Origin: Phocaeicola faecium
GTDB taxonomy: Bacteria > Bacteroidota > Bacteroidia > Bacteroidales > Bacteroidaceae
Assembly (NCBI RefSeq): GCF_014837055.1
Contig: NZ_JACSPQ010000053.1
Span: 62,001-126,000 of the forward strand
DNA: 64,000 nt
Direction of reading: 5' to 3'
Both the position numbers and the translations under genes were made by a program. The notes beneath the pieces are model-generated. The model searched no databases, had not been told where the DNA came from, and was given only the letters and a program-made list of their open reading frames with translations. Positions 55,191-64,000 of the stretch are shown in pieces; the stretch's first letter is position 1; each line of letters opens with the position of its first letter.

Positions 55191-55583
55191 TTATTCTTCT
55201 TTTTTATAATCTGCATGGGGATTCCGCTCTCTTGCACAGCGGATAAACTCGTCTACGTCTTTCGGGTCAAAGTTAATAAACCCTTTCGTATAATAGATGG
55301 TTACCCTTCCTTTCAGCCATGAACCCTTTTGGCGGACGATGCGCGTTACGCCGTATGCCTTGATGCTTCCGCTGAAACCGCGCTTCAGCCAGATATCACC
55401 GTTTTCTTGAACCAGTATACACGTCATCAGCTCATCGGCAAGCAACAGAACAGGAAGGATGAGCGGCAGCAGATTCCAATAATTCTCTGTCTGCACCGCC
55501 AAAAGAACAATCGCTATAATAAGTATAATCCCCCCTAACCAAACTTTAAAGGGGGTACGCCGAATCTTAAATTTTCGTGTCAT
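55191..55583 (-). CDS. small membrane protein with PH-like domain
   Basis: A 130-residue protein with two membrane helices (about 14-30 and 33-50) and a C-terminal beta-rich domain (VQENGDIWLKRGFSGSIKAYGVTRIVRQKGSWL) like bacterial PH domains. The function is unknown. It forms a tandem pair with the next upstream gene, which has the same layout, so an ancient duplication is likely. Confidence 0.6.
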   Translation of the reverse strand: MTRKFKIRRTPFKVWLGGIILIIAIVLLAVQTENYWNLLPLILPVLLLADELMTCILVQENGDIWLKRGFSGSIKAYGVTRIVRQKGSWLKGRVTIYYTKGFINFDPKDVDEFIRCARERNPHADYKKEE

Positions 55584-55598
55584 AATATTGATGTTAAG

Positions 55599-56015
55599 TT
55601 ATATATTTACCTTTATCGAGGCGTTTTGTTTCAGTAGTGCTTGTACAAATGCCTCTTGGTTTTGAGGCGAAATTAATATATAATCTTTAAAAGACCGCTT
55701 CCGATAAGTAATTTTAAGCCGGTCGAGCGACAACGCCGGTGCCGATTCGGGGAATTTGCTTTTTTCGATGCTGACAATCTGAGCCACATCGATCGATGCC
55801 CCCTTCATAAACCGTCCGACTTCTATCACCAGCTTTCCGTCTGCCGTAACCACATACTGCGTATGAATCAACGCTTCGATCAGGAAAATTACAATAACGG
55901 CAAAAAGCAGCGTCAGCAGCAGTTCATGAAACCAAAAGCAAACAAACAGGAAGCAAGAGAAAAGGGCGATTATCCCCCAATACCACCATCCTACCTTTGT
56001 ATGAAACGTTCTCAT
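55599..56015 (-). CDS. small membrane protein with PH-like domain
   Basis: A 138-residue protein: two membrane helices (about 10-45), then a beta-rich domain (YVVTADGKLVIEVGRFMKGASIDVAQIVSIEKS) ending NQEAFVQALLKQN, as in bacterial PH_6-type domains. It has the same layout as its downstream neighbour, 15 bases away. The role is unknown. It diverges from nadB. Confidence 0.6.
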   Translation of the reverse strand: MRTFHTKVGWWYWGIIALFSCFLFVCFWFHELLLTLLFAVIVIFLIEALIHTQYVVTADGKLVIEVGRFMKGASIDVAQIVSIEKSKFPESAPALSLDRLKITYRKRSFKDYILISPQNQEAFVQALLKQNASIKVNI

Positions 56016-56162
56016 CTTTATTAATCACTCTAATCCGTTAAAATCCTCGTGAAGATAATAATTTCTCTCCGAAAACAAACGCATCCATGAAAAAAAGATA
56101 CCCGGCGTTACGTCTAACTTACTTTTTTTGTAGTTTTGTAACATCTTAAACAATACTTACAC

Positions 56163-57749
56163 ATGATTAGGAAATTTGATTTTCTCGTTATCGGTTCAGG
56201 GATAGCCGGAATGAGTTTTGCCCTGAAAGTGGCACATAAAGGCTCTGTCGCCCTTATCTGTAAAGCGGGGCTGGAAGAGGCTAATACTTACTACGCGCAA
56301 GGAGGTATCGCATCGGTGACCAATCTGAAGGTAGATAACTTTGATAAGCATATCCACGACACGATGGTAGCGGGCGACTGGATCAGCGACCCGGCTGCCG
56401 TGGAAAAAGTGGTTCGCAACGCTCCGGCACAAATCGAGGAGCTGATAAAATGGGGCGTGAATTTCGACAAGACGGAAAACGGTGAGTTTGACCTCCACAA
56501 AGAAGGCGGACACTCTGAATTCCGCATCCTGCACCACAAAGACAATACGGGGGCGGAGATTCAAACCAGCCTGATAGAGGCTGTACGCCAGCACCCTAAC
56601 ATCACCGTTTTCAGCCATTTCTATGCGGTGGAAATAATCACTCAACATCATTTGGGCATCATCGTAACCCGCCATACGCCGGGAATAAAATGTTACGGCG
56701 CATACGTGTTAAACGAAGAGACGGGCGAGGTAGATACCTTCCTGTCGAAGGTAACGGTGATGGCTACGGGCGGATGTGAAGCCGTGTACCGCCACACCAC
56801 CAACCCGCTGGTAGCCACGGGCGACGGTATTGCGATGGTGTACCGCGCAAAGGGTTTGGTGAAAGACATGGAGTTCATTCAGTTCCATCCCACTGCGCTT
56901 TACCATCCGGGCGACCGTCCGAGCTTCCTGATTACCGAAGCCATGCGCGGTTACGGAGCCGTGTTGAAGAACTTGGCAGGCGAAGAGTTCATGCAGAAAT
57001 ATGACCCGCGCCTGTCTCTTGCTCCGCGCGACATCGTGGCACGTGCCATCGACAGCGAGATGAAGCAACGGGGCGAAGACCATGTATATCTTGACGTAAC
57101 GCATAAAGACCCCGAAGAAACCAAAAAGCACTTCCCGAATATCTATAAAAAATGCCTCAGCCTCGGCATCGACATCACGAAAGATTATATCCCCGTGGCT
57201 CCCGCTGCCCATTACTTGTGCGGAGGCATCAAGGTAGACTTGGATGGTCAGTCGAGCATCAAGCGGCTGTATGCCATCGGAGAATGTTCATGCACCGGGC
57301 TTCACGGCGGAAACCGTCTCGCATCCAACTCGCTCATCGAAGCTGTGGTTTATGCCGACGCTGCCGCCAAACATGCCATGAGCGTACTCGACCGCTATGA
57401 CTTCAATGAAGACATCCCTGAATGGAACGACGAAGGAACCATCAGCACCGAAGAACGCATCCTGATTACGCAAAGCATGAAAGAGGTGAACCAAATCATG
57501 GAAGCCTACGTGGGCATCGTGCGGAGTAACCTGCGCTTGGTGCGTGCATGGAACCGTTTAGACATTCTTTACGAAGAAACCGAACGCCTCTTCAAGCGCG
57601 TAAAAGCCTCGCGCGAGATTTGCGAACTGCGTAACATGATTAACGTGGGTTACCTGATAACCCGTCAGGCAATGGAACGCAAAGAAAGCCGCGGACTGCA
57701 TTACACCATTGATTACCCGCACGCCGCAACAGACAACAAACAAGCATAA
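56163..57749 (+). CDS. nadB: L-aspartate oxidase
   Basis: A 528-residue flavoprotein that converts L-aspartate to iminoaspartate, the first step of de novo NAD synthesis. The FAD motif FLVIGSGIAGMSFALKVA, EANTYYAQGGIASV, HKEGGHSEFRILH, MEFIQFHPTALYHPG, GLHGGNRLASNSLIEAVVYA and a C-terminal helical domain are present. nadA and nadC are not adjacent. A terminator follows at 57781-57827. Confidence 0.95.
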   Translation: MIRKFDFLVIGSGIAGMSFALKVAHKGSVALICKAGLEEANTYYAQGGIASVTNLKVDNFDKHIHDTMVAGDWISDPAAVEKVVRNAPAQIEELIKWGVNFDKTENGEFDLHKEGGHSEFRILHHKDNTGAEIQTSLIEAVRQHPNITVFSHFYAVEIITQHHLGIIVTRHTPGIKCYGAYVLNEETGEVDTFLSKVTVMATGGCEAVYRHTTNPLVATGDGIAMVYRAKGLVKDMEFIQFHPTALYHPGDRPSFLITEAMRGYGAVLKNLAGEEFMQKYDPRLSLAPRDIVARAIDSEMKQRGEDHVYLDVTHKDPEETKKHFPNIYKKCLSLGIDITKDYIPVAPAAHYLCGGIKVDLDGQSSIKRLYAIGECSCTGLHGGNRLASNSLIEAVVYADAAAKHAMSVLDRYDFNEDIPEWNDEGTISTEERILITQSMKEVNQIMEAYVGIVRSNLRLVRAWNRLDILYEETERLFKRVKASREICELRNMINVGYLITRQAMERKESRGLHYTIDYPHAATDNKQA

Positions 57750-57780
57750 CACATTATTTCAGTGCATTTTACGCAGCACA

Positions 57781-57827
57781 AAAGGCATACCGTCAACGCT
57801 TCCCGGCAGGTTACGGTATGCCTTTTT
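57781..57827 (+). terminator. terminator after nadB
   Basis: AAAGGCATACCGT (57781-57793) pairs with ACGGTATGCCTTT (57813-57825), followed by Ts. Confidence 0.85.
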
Positions 57828-57916
57828 CATACACCCTATTCCGCCCGCAAACCTATGTTGTAATTCAATTTTGTAACGAGCTTATTTTAAAGACTTTACA
57901 CTTTAAGCATAGAATT

Positions 57917-58009
57917 TAAAAAACGCTACCGTTAGTGTTGACCAACTCTTGCGGTAGAATCAGGTAATTCTATTCGAAAGACCCACCCGTTCTATGGGTA
58001 GCGTTTTTT
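57917..58009 (+). repeat. dispersed hairpin repeat, copy 10
   Basis: Module A (AACGCTACCGTTAGTGTT / TTGCGGTAGAAT), then a diverged left arm of module B and the right arm TTCTATGGGTAGCGTTTTTT. The gap 57750-58101 has the nadB terminator, this repeat and a promoter element. Confidence 0.8.
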
Positions 58010-58084
58010 GAGGTATAACGAAAGACTCTAAACGTATTTTTTTAACTCAGACAGTTCTTTATTTCTTTGGGGAAAATTTTTCCT

Positions 58085-58092
58085 TATATTTG
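58085..58092 (+). promoter_or_regulatory. -7 promoter element for the TPR regulator
   Basis: TATATTTG matches the consensus and ends 9 bases before the ATG at 58102, so the leader would be very short or absent. TTTG at 58066-58069 is only 15 bases upstream. Confidence 0.5.
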
Positions 58093-58101
58093 TCTGCCGA
58101 T

Positions 58102-59839
58102 ATGAAACAGTTGCCAGTTTATATCGTCGGAATGCTGTTGATGCTTGTAAGCAGTTGTTACAAGCATCATCCCTATCCTGCCGCCATGCAGCAGGCTGTC
58201 TGCCTGATAGACTCCCTGCCCGACAGTGCCCTTGTGTATTTGGAGGCTTACGCAGAAAACATTTCCCAAGAACCGGAAGAGACACAGATGTATTACCACC
58301 TGCTGCGGATAAAGGCGAACGACAAATTGTATATAACCCACACGTCCGACAGCCTCATCAACCGCATTGTTGAGTTTTACAAGGCACACGATGACAAGGA
58401 ACGCCTGACGGAAGCCTATTACTATCAGGGGAGCGTGTACCGCGACCTGCACAATGCACCGCAAGCCGTTGAGTGTTTCCGTGCCGCAGCGGAAACAGGG
58501 CTAAGCTGCCCGGACAAACGAGTGATGAGCAAGATATACGGACAGATAGCTGCCCTTTTCGCCTATCAGGGATTATATAAAGAAAGTTGGGATGCGGCAC
58601 GTTTGGAATACGCATACGCCGATACCGCTCAAAATTTTCAGGGGATGGCATTTGCCCTCCGCAACATGGCGCGTATCTATCACGTATTCGGCAAACCGGA
58701 CAGTGCCGCCCTCGCCTACCGGAAAGGGTATGACCTCGCCATACAAAACCATGCGAACCATACGGCGTATTCGATTTTATCGGAATTGGGAGGATTGTAT
58801 TACGAAGAAAAGCAGTTTGATTCCGCATACAGCATTCTACGACAAGTTTTATCCCATTATTCATTCCCCAATGCCAATATGCTGATGGGAGGTGTTTTAT
58901 TATGAATTAGGGAAACCGGATTCCGCCGAACATTACATTCGGCAGGTATTCAAATATAGCACCTTACATAATAAAACAAAAGCCTACGAAATATTTGCGA
59001 AAATATCGACATACCGACAAGATTATATCCAAGCATACCAGTATATGCGGAAATATGTAGCATATCAAGACTCCATCGATTTCATAACCAAAACCCAAGA
59101 AGTAGCCAAGGTCAATGCGCTTTACGATTACCGAACTACCCAAAAAGAAAACCTGCGGTTAAAAGAAAAGACAACCCGGCAACGCAACCAAATAACCGAA
59201 CTGCTGTTGCTATTCGTGTTTTTGACGGCAGTCGGAGTAGTTTTTTATCTGCGGACGAAGAAAAAGCGGAGAACCGTATGGGAACAAACCCAACGATTGA
59301 TGTTGCTTCAAGAAAACCGTTACTCCCAAGCCCGGAAAACCTTGCAAGCCCACGAACAAAAGATCAAAACGCTGACCGAACAACTCCATTCCGCCACGTT
59401 GAGAAACGATGAATTGGAACGTACGCGGGCAGAAGCACAAAAAATCGCGTTGGAAGCGGAGAGCAAGCAACTCCACCAATCCATTGAAGAACAAAAATCA
59501 CAGATCTTATACTTTGAGCAGTCGGAAATTTATTTGAAATTCCACCGTGCCACAAACAGCCGCGACCTGAGCGAAGAAGACTGGGCCGCATTGCAAGCCG
59601 AAATAGATTCCGTCTATTCCCAATTTACCCACCGGTTATTGGTACTTTATCCCCGGTTATCCCCCGTAGAAATCCGTATCTGTTACCTGATAAAGATAGG
59701 TATTCCGGTGTCACGGATAGCCGGTTTACTTAACCGTTCCGTTCCCGCCATCACTGCCGCCCGCACACGCATGTATAAAAAACTCACAGGAGAAACCGGA
59801 ACGGCAGAAAAAACTGACTTATTAATACTTGATTTATAA
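58102..59839 (+). pseudogene. TPR/HTH membrane regulator, split by a +1 frameshift
   Basis: Two overlapping frames form one gene of about 578 codons. Part 1 (58102-58905) has a lipoprotein signal (LLMLVSSC) and TPR repeats. Part 2 (to 59839) continues the TPRs, then has one membrane helix (LLLLFVFLTAVGVVFYL), a coiled coil and a C-terminal helix-turn-helix (LSPVEIRICYLIKIGIPVSRIAGLL). At 58895-58898 the run TTTT shifts frame: removing one T turns GVLL-stop into GVYYELGKPDSAEH, a proper TPR helix. It could be a sequencing error, a true mutation or phase variation. It lies just before an outer-membrane barrel gene that it may control. Confidence 0.8.
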
Positions 59840-59940
59840 TGCATTATAAAATGTAAACAAAAAGTAAACACGTTTTTTCATGGCTGTTTGAGTGGATTTT
59901 CTACTTTTAAGAAAAACTTTATATCTCAAATAGCATTACT

Positions 59941-61434
59941 ATGAATCAATACCGCTTAATCTTCATCCTTTTCATAGGACTCATAACAACCACAGCCTTT
60001 GCCCAAAACAAAATATCAGGCAAGCTGTCAGACCATGAAACCCGCGAAGTATTGCCATACGCTACAGTACGCTTACTGCAACAAGACTCAACATTTGTGG
60101 CAGGAACGGTAACAGACTCGTTAGGACATTACCGCATAAGCGATATTAAAAATGGGGATTATCTGCTATATTTCAGTACGATAGGATATAAACCTAAAGT
60201 GATACAGGTATCGGTACGGCAAGACACAAACCTGCCAACAGTGGAAATGGAAAGCGACAATGTAATGTTAGAAGGAGTAACCGTAACTGGAAGTTCTTTT
60301 ATACAAAAGAAAGACCATTTATTGATTCTGCCAAGCAAAGAACAAGTTAAACACTCGTTTACCGGATACGATTTACTCTATAACTTGATGATACCGGGGC
60401 TTACCGTTAACCGAAAAGACAAGACGGTAACCTCAATGACCGGAAAAGCTACTCTATATATTAATGGAATAGAAGCCGATGCAAAAGAAATACAGAGCCT
60501 GCAACCTAAAGACATAGAGCGGGTAGAATATTACGTGTTGCCTACCAACGGACAATTTACCGGCGATGCCGCTTCGGTAAACTATATTACAAAAACATAT
60601 AAAACAGGTGGTTACATCACCATAGACGGATTACAAAATATCGGATACTTGAAAGGCGATTATAACATTGGAGCGAAAGTATCGCACAACAATACTAATT
60701 ATTCTTTTTGGGCAGGACATACCATGCAACGTTATCAGGGAGTGGAAACCGAAAAAGAGGAATTATTGTCATTTCCCGACCATGTAATCAACCGAAACAC
60801 AACAAATAACGGAGCAGCATATAAAAATAACCAGCAATATACTCAGTTTAAAGTAAGTAATGACAACGAGAAACGAAACCTATCGGCTTCTTTTGCCGTA
60901 GTTCGTGATGAAACGCCTCGCAACAACCACCATGAATTATTAAACTATACCGGGGATAATGCTTACAACACAGAATCGGAGGATAAAAACCGAAGCAAAA
61001 GCCTGCGTTCTACCCTCAACCTTACCGGGAACTTTGTGATAAACAAACATCATCAACTAAAATTCCGCCTGAACGGAGGATATACTCAAAACCATTATAA
61101 ACGGAACTATACGGAAGGAGAGTTACGTTCGGTTTCCGACGTAGATGAAGATTTATACTCTTTCGACGGACAAGTTGCACACTTGTTCCAAATCAGTCCC
61201 TCTAACTCGTTATACAGCAGGGTGACTCATTTTCACAACGTAACATCATCTCTTTACAATGGCGATTATCCTTCTTGGCAGCATTTATGGAAAGGAGAAA
61301 CACTTTTTCAATTCGATTATATGCACCAATTTGGAGAAAAACTAATCATGATGATAAGTCCGGGAGCCTTATATTCGGCATATAAAGCAAAATTTGAAGG
61401 GTGGTACGGTTGCGAATTAAAAGGTCACTTCTAA
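59941..61434 (+). pseudogene. outer-membrane beta-barrel protein with carboxypeptidase-like N domain, C-terminally truncated
   Basis: A 497-residue protein. A signal peptide (to AFAQ) is followed by a carboxypeptidase regulatory-like domain (KISGKLSDHETREVLPYATV), a plug-like region (LYNLMIPGLTVNRKDKTVTS, YINGIEADAKEIQSLQPKDIERVEYY) and part of a beta-barrel. Relatives (outer-membrane beta-barrel family 3) are usually over 700 residues; here the frame ends at GCELKGHF and no continuation is seen in other frames. It probably lost its end through rearrangement and may not insert properly. Confidence 0.65.
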
Positions 61435-61437
61435 ACA

Positions 61438-61494
61438 ATAAATTTTAACCTGTCTAAACCGCTACATCAGGCTGTTTAGGCAGGCTAAAATTTA
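61438..61494. repeat. 21-bp imperfect inverted repeat after the truncated barrel gene
   Basis: TAAATTTTAACCTGTCTAAAC and GTTTAGGCAGGCTAAAATTTA pair at 19 of 21 positions around a 15-base loop. It begins 4 bases after the stop of the truncated gene. It could be a transposon end, a terminator or a recombination scar. A second small hairpin (AACTTTCC/GGAAAGTT) follows near 61535. Confidence 0.55.
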
Positions 61495-61583
61495 TAGAGA
61501 ATCTGTTAATTCTCCGCAAAAGACTACTAAACTTTCCACGAGGAAAGTTAAAGAACAAATCAGTGTGTTGTTTATCCTAATTT

Positions 61584-62396
61584 TTATTTTCCCACAATCG
61601 ATGTCAGCGGGTATTTATTCCCCTTGATGTCGGTAAGGAATGCTTTGGCAGAACCGAAGTTGAGGTACATGTCAAGACGGACAGGTAGGTGATTGCGGTC
61701 GTCGGTTATATAAAACGTTATGACTTCTTTTTCTTTACCTTTCGCATCGTATTCTACCAGTGAGAATACCAAACAGCGGTAAGTTACTCCGTTTTCTGCC
61801 GTGTAGTTTTCTTTGCGGCGGAATATCAGGGTTTGTTTCTCTACCGCCCGTCCGGTTGCCATTGAGAACAGAATTTTTTGTCCAGGTTTGTAATCGGTTG
61901 GGTCGTAAGAACGTGCCTGAAGCAGGATACTCAACATATCGTACACGCAAACGGGCATTTCATCGTGACGCTTGTCGGTTTTCCCGCGCAGTGTACGCTG
62001 CTGGTCGACTATACATTTACCGTTTTTATAGCTGAAACGCACCTCGTCAACCGTATAACGCTTGCCTTCTTCAGCTCCCTTCCGGAAATAAACCGGAATA
62101 AGATCTTCGGTGGTGATACAAGTCAGCGTATCGCGCATCTTGAAGAAGAAATCTATTTTCTTGTTGGTGTACGACTCCAAATCTGTCTGCAAGCAAGGTT
62201 TGCCCTCGAACGTAGAGTTATTGACAGTCATTTTTGCCCATCCTGCATTAATCCAAATGAACTTCCAGTTGAATTTCAATTCGTAAGAGAGGGATTCTCC
62301 GGGCTTGATGGCATCGTTTACCGCGCCACACTGGGCCTTAACCATGCATATACTCCCTATCAGGAGGACTATGCAGAAAATTACTTTCTTCATCAT
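61584..62396 (-). CDS. DUF3108 protein
   Basis: A 270-residue exported protein with a signal peptide (residues 1-21, MVKAQ cut). The body matches DUF3108: SLSYELKFNWKFIWINAGWA near the start, then VDEVRFSYKNGKCIVDQQRT, VCVYDMLSILLQAR and a C-terminal THFYITDDRNHLPVRLDMYL-like strand set. The fold is expected to be a periplasmic beta structure; the function is unknown. Its start overlaps the stop of the upstream Ig-like gene by 4 bases, so the two are translationally coupled. Confidence 0.8.
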   Translation of the reverse strand: MMKKVIFCIVLLIGSICMVKAQCGAVNDAIKPGESLSYELKFNWKFIWINAGWAKMTVNNSTFEGKPCLQTDLESYTNKKIDFFFKMRDTLTCITTEDLIPVYFRKGAEEGKRYTVDEVRFSYKNGKCIVDQQRTLRGKTDKRHDEMPVCVYDMLSILLQARSYDPTDYKPGQKILFSMATGRAVEKQTLIFRRKENYTAENGVTYRCLVFSLVEYDAKGKEKEVITFYITDDRNHLPVRLDMYLNFGSAKAFLTDIKGNKYPLTSIVGK

Positions 62397-64000
62397 TGTG
62401 TTCTTCCTAATTTACGGGCACGCTCTTTATTGCGGTCCTTGATTTTTTTAACTTCGTCAGGTTTCTGTTTCTTTATTTCGTCTAACTTCTGCTTATCAAC
62501 CGGAGTGGCATGGATGTCCCATGTTTCTTCAAACTCGAAGTTTGCTTTCATTTCCCAAACTTTCGGGAAATAGAAAACCTCCTCCGCTTGTTTTTTCTCG
62601 GCATAGTTACCCGTATCCCATACTCCGTTTCCGTTTTCATCGTTAATGAGACGAATGTAGTACTTCGTGCTGGGCTGCAAGAAATAAAAGTCGCAAGTAT
62701 TCTTGTCTGTTACCGTTTGTTGGCGCACTACGCCGTCACTACTGTTCAACAGCTGTACGATGGCGCGGGGCGAAGCTCCTATGATATTTAAATATAACGT
62801 TCCGTAATCTTCCAATGTTTTAACTTTCAGCGTATTCTCTACTTTATTGGTGTAAAGCCCGTATATCCCCTGAATACCCAGCGAGTCTATCTTCAACTGA
62901 TACTCTTTACCCGGCTGCCAGTTGGCAAGGATTTGGTATTGCCTCGGAGCAACGGAGTCTGCCATGAAAATAAACGGAATATCCTGCCACAAACTGTCTA
63001 CCATCATTGCTACATGAATAGCCGAAGTATCAATACGGGCTACCGGCTCGTCGAATTTAAGGACTATATTGCGATTGATGTCTAACTCCGACGGCGCATC
63101 GACGTTCATCGTCAGGAATTTGGTTTCAACCCGTAACGTATCTCCTTTCTTTTCACGCTTCTTACGTTCCTTCTCTTCTTTCTTCCGAGCCTCTTCCGCC
63201 AAAGCCATACGCCGCTCTTTCCCTATCTTGTTCACCATGCGCAGGGTATCGATTTTCGGAACCAATTGCCCCAACGTATCGGTTGCCAAATAATCTAACT
63301 GGATGGTCAGCGTATCGCGTTCGCAGAGCGTGGTATCTTTAATCCAATAATGAATCGTGTCGTTACGCAGATTAGACTCTACGACAAATGCATTTTCAGA
63401 ATCGAAATCCAATCCGCGCAAAGTAGGAAGCGTATCAGACTTTGCACTAAAATACAGTGAGAAGCGATTCAGTTGCGCCCGTTCGCTTTTCATCAGATAC
63501 TGAAGCGGATTTTCTTCTTTAAACGAGCGTAAAACCAAGTTATCGGGTAAGAAACGGGTGTAGTTCACTTCGTAAATCGTATCATAAGCTAAGGTATCGA
63601 CTTCGTTCCATATCGTATCGTAGCGGACAGCTCCCGTCATGCTTGGCACGACCAATGAATCCAGATAAGCGATGGCCTCGGTTTTTGAGTCGAACAAATA
63701 GTTCTGATTACCGTCCATCAAAGCATAAATGCGGTAGGTTCCGGGAGATACTCCCCGGATGGTAAAATGCCCGCGACTGTCTGTACGCGAAATGCGGTCG
63801 AACGGCAATGTGGTAAACGCCGTATCATTCAGATTTTTATGTAATCCTACCTGAATACCTTTCACCGGCTCAAGGTCGGCAGCATTCAGCACCGTCCCCG
63901 AAACCTCCATCGTATCAATGGTTTCGCCCGTTGAAAATGCATAAGCGAAGTTTCCCATCGGATTATCTTCGTTATTATCTACTATGGCATCTCCAAAATC
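62393..64000 (-). CDS. Ig-like (SbsA-type) domain protein, 5' end outside the window
   Basis: The frame is open to the window edge (DFGDAIVDNNEDNP precedes the first internal ATG at 63958), so this is the C-terminal part, at least 535 residues. An Ig-like SbsA strand set (AYAFSTGETIDTMEVSGTVL) is followed by a carboxypeptidase-like repeat (GHFTIRGVSPGTYRIYALMD), a long beta region with a second Ig-like part (IVLKFDEPVARIDTS) and a final RLINDENGNGVWDTGNYAEK. The tail is strongly basic (KKIKDRNKERARKLG). It is known in Bacteroidetes as an exported protein of unknown role, typically beside DUF3108. Confidence 0.8.
   Translation of the reverse strand, partial: DFGDAIVDNNEDNPMGNFAYAFSTGETIDTMEVSGTVLNAADLEPVKGIQVGLHKNLNDTAFTTLPFDRISRTDSRGHFTIRGVSPGTYRIYALMDGNQNYLFDSKTEAIAYLDSLVVPSMTGAVRYDTIWNEVDTLAYDTIYEVNYTRFLPDNLVLRSFKEENPLQYLMKSERAQLNRFSLYFSAKSDTLPTLRGLDFDSENAFVVESNLRNDTIHYWIKDTTLCERDTLTIQLDYLATDTLGQLVPKIDTLRMVNKIGKERRMALAEEARKKEEKERKKREKKGDTLRVETKFLTMNVDAPSELDINRNIVLKFDEPVARIDTSAIHVAMMVDSLWQDIPFIFMADSVAPRQYQILANWQPGKEYQLKIDSLGIQGIYGLYTNKVENTLKVKTLEDYGTLYLNIIGASPRAIVQLLNSSDGVVRQQTVTDKNTCDFYFLQPSTKYYIRLINDENGNGVWDTGNYAEKKQAEEVFYFPKVWEMKANFEFEETWDIHATPVDKQKLDEIKKQKPDEVKKIKDRNKERARKLGRTQ

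Noticed and set aside
61438-61494. An insertion sequence after the truncated barrel gene
   Set aside because: There is an inverted repeat but no transposase and no target duplication; it is kept only as an unexplained repeat.

Overview
The window is chromosomal DNA from a member of the Bacteroidales, probably a Bacteroidaceae-like gut anaerobe. The evidence is direct: many genes are preceded by the Bacteroidetes-type promoter (TTTG, about 19-21 bases, then TAnnTTTG), MurE carries the meso-diaminopimelate motif DNPR, and families largely confined to this phylum are present (DUF3810, DUF4861, DUF5106, TPR/HTH regulators, TonB-linked outer-membrane barrels, GlsA/GlsB-like glycine-lipid acyltransferases). 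The species cannot be fixed from the sequence alone.

Layout. 0-14 kb: ybeY, a SpmA/SpmB-like membrane protein, a DUF3810 metallopeptidase, a GNAT protein, parE, coaD, a DUF4965 glutaminase-like secreted protein, an S41 protease, a DUF5106 lipoprotein, dprA and a thioesterase. 14-23 kb: the upstream half of the division/cell-wall (dcw) cluster on the minus strand, rsmH-ftsL-ftsI-murE-mraY-murD-ftsW, ending at a terminator with no murG, murC, ftsQ, ftsA or ftsZ behind it. 23.5-31 kb: a glsA/glsB-like pair and a complete RND efflux operon. 31-41 kb: core genes (rsgA, frr, rnc, fabF, acpP, eno), tRNA-Leu(CAA), a SulP transporter and rubrerythrin. 41.4-45.2 kb: an accessory patch. A decayed small island sits between two 15-bp copies of the tRNA-Asp 3' end and holds a GNAT gene, a DUF4304 gene and the tail of a mobilisation protein; beyond it lie a second GNAT gene, an AraC gene with an internal deletion and an orphan fragment. 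45.3-49.6 kb: a four-gene surface-glycan operon whose members (fused cytidylyltransferase/SDR, LicD, two glycosyltransferases) suggest CDP-ribitol synthesis and ribitol-phosphate transfer. 49.8-58 kb: a membrane protein/regulator pair, DUF4861, dacB, lpd, two small PH-like membrane proteins and nadB. 58-64 kb: a frameshifted TPR/HTH regulator, a truncated outer-membrane barrel, DUF3108 and an Ig-like protein cut by the window edge.

The strongest candidates for undescribed biology are not protein genes. (1) About ten copies of a roughly 90-bp intergenic element, made of two hairpin modules in either orientation with a third flanking hairpin, are scattered over the whole window. (2) Two near-identical small-RNA-like units, each with its own promoter and terminator, sit as an inverted repeat of about 90 bp facing each other across tRNA-Leu. 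(3) A perfect 15-bp hairpin with a U tract lies inside the first codons of rnc, just after fabF. (4) The tRNA-Asp att-site scar has a chimeric reading frame running across it. A 194-bp MITE-like element with perfect 18-bp terminal inverted repeats lies upstream of frr.
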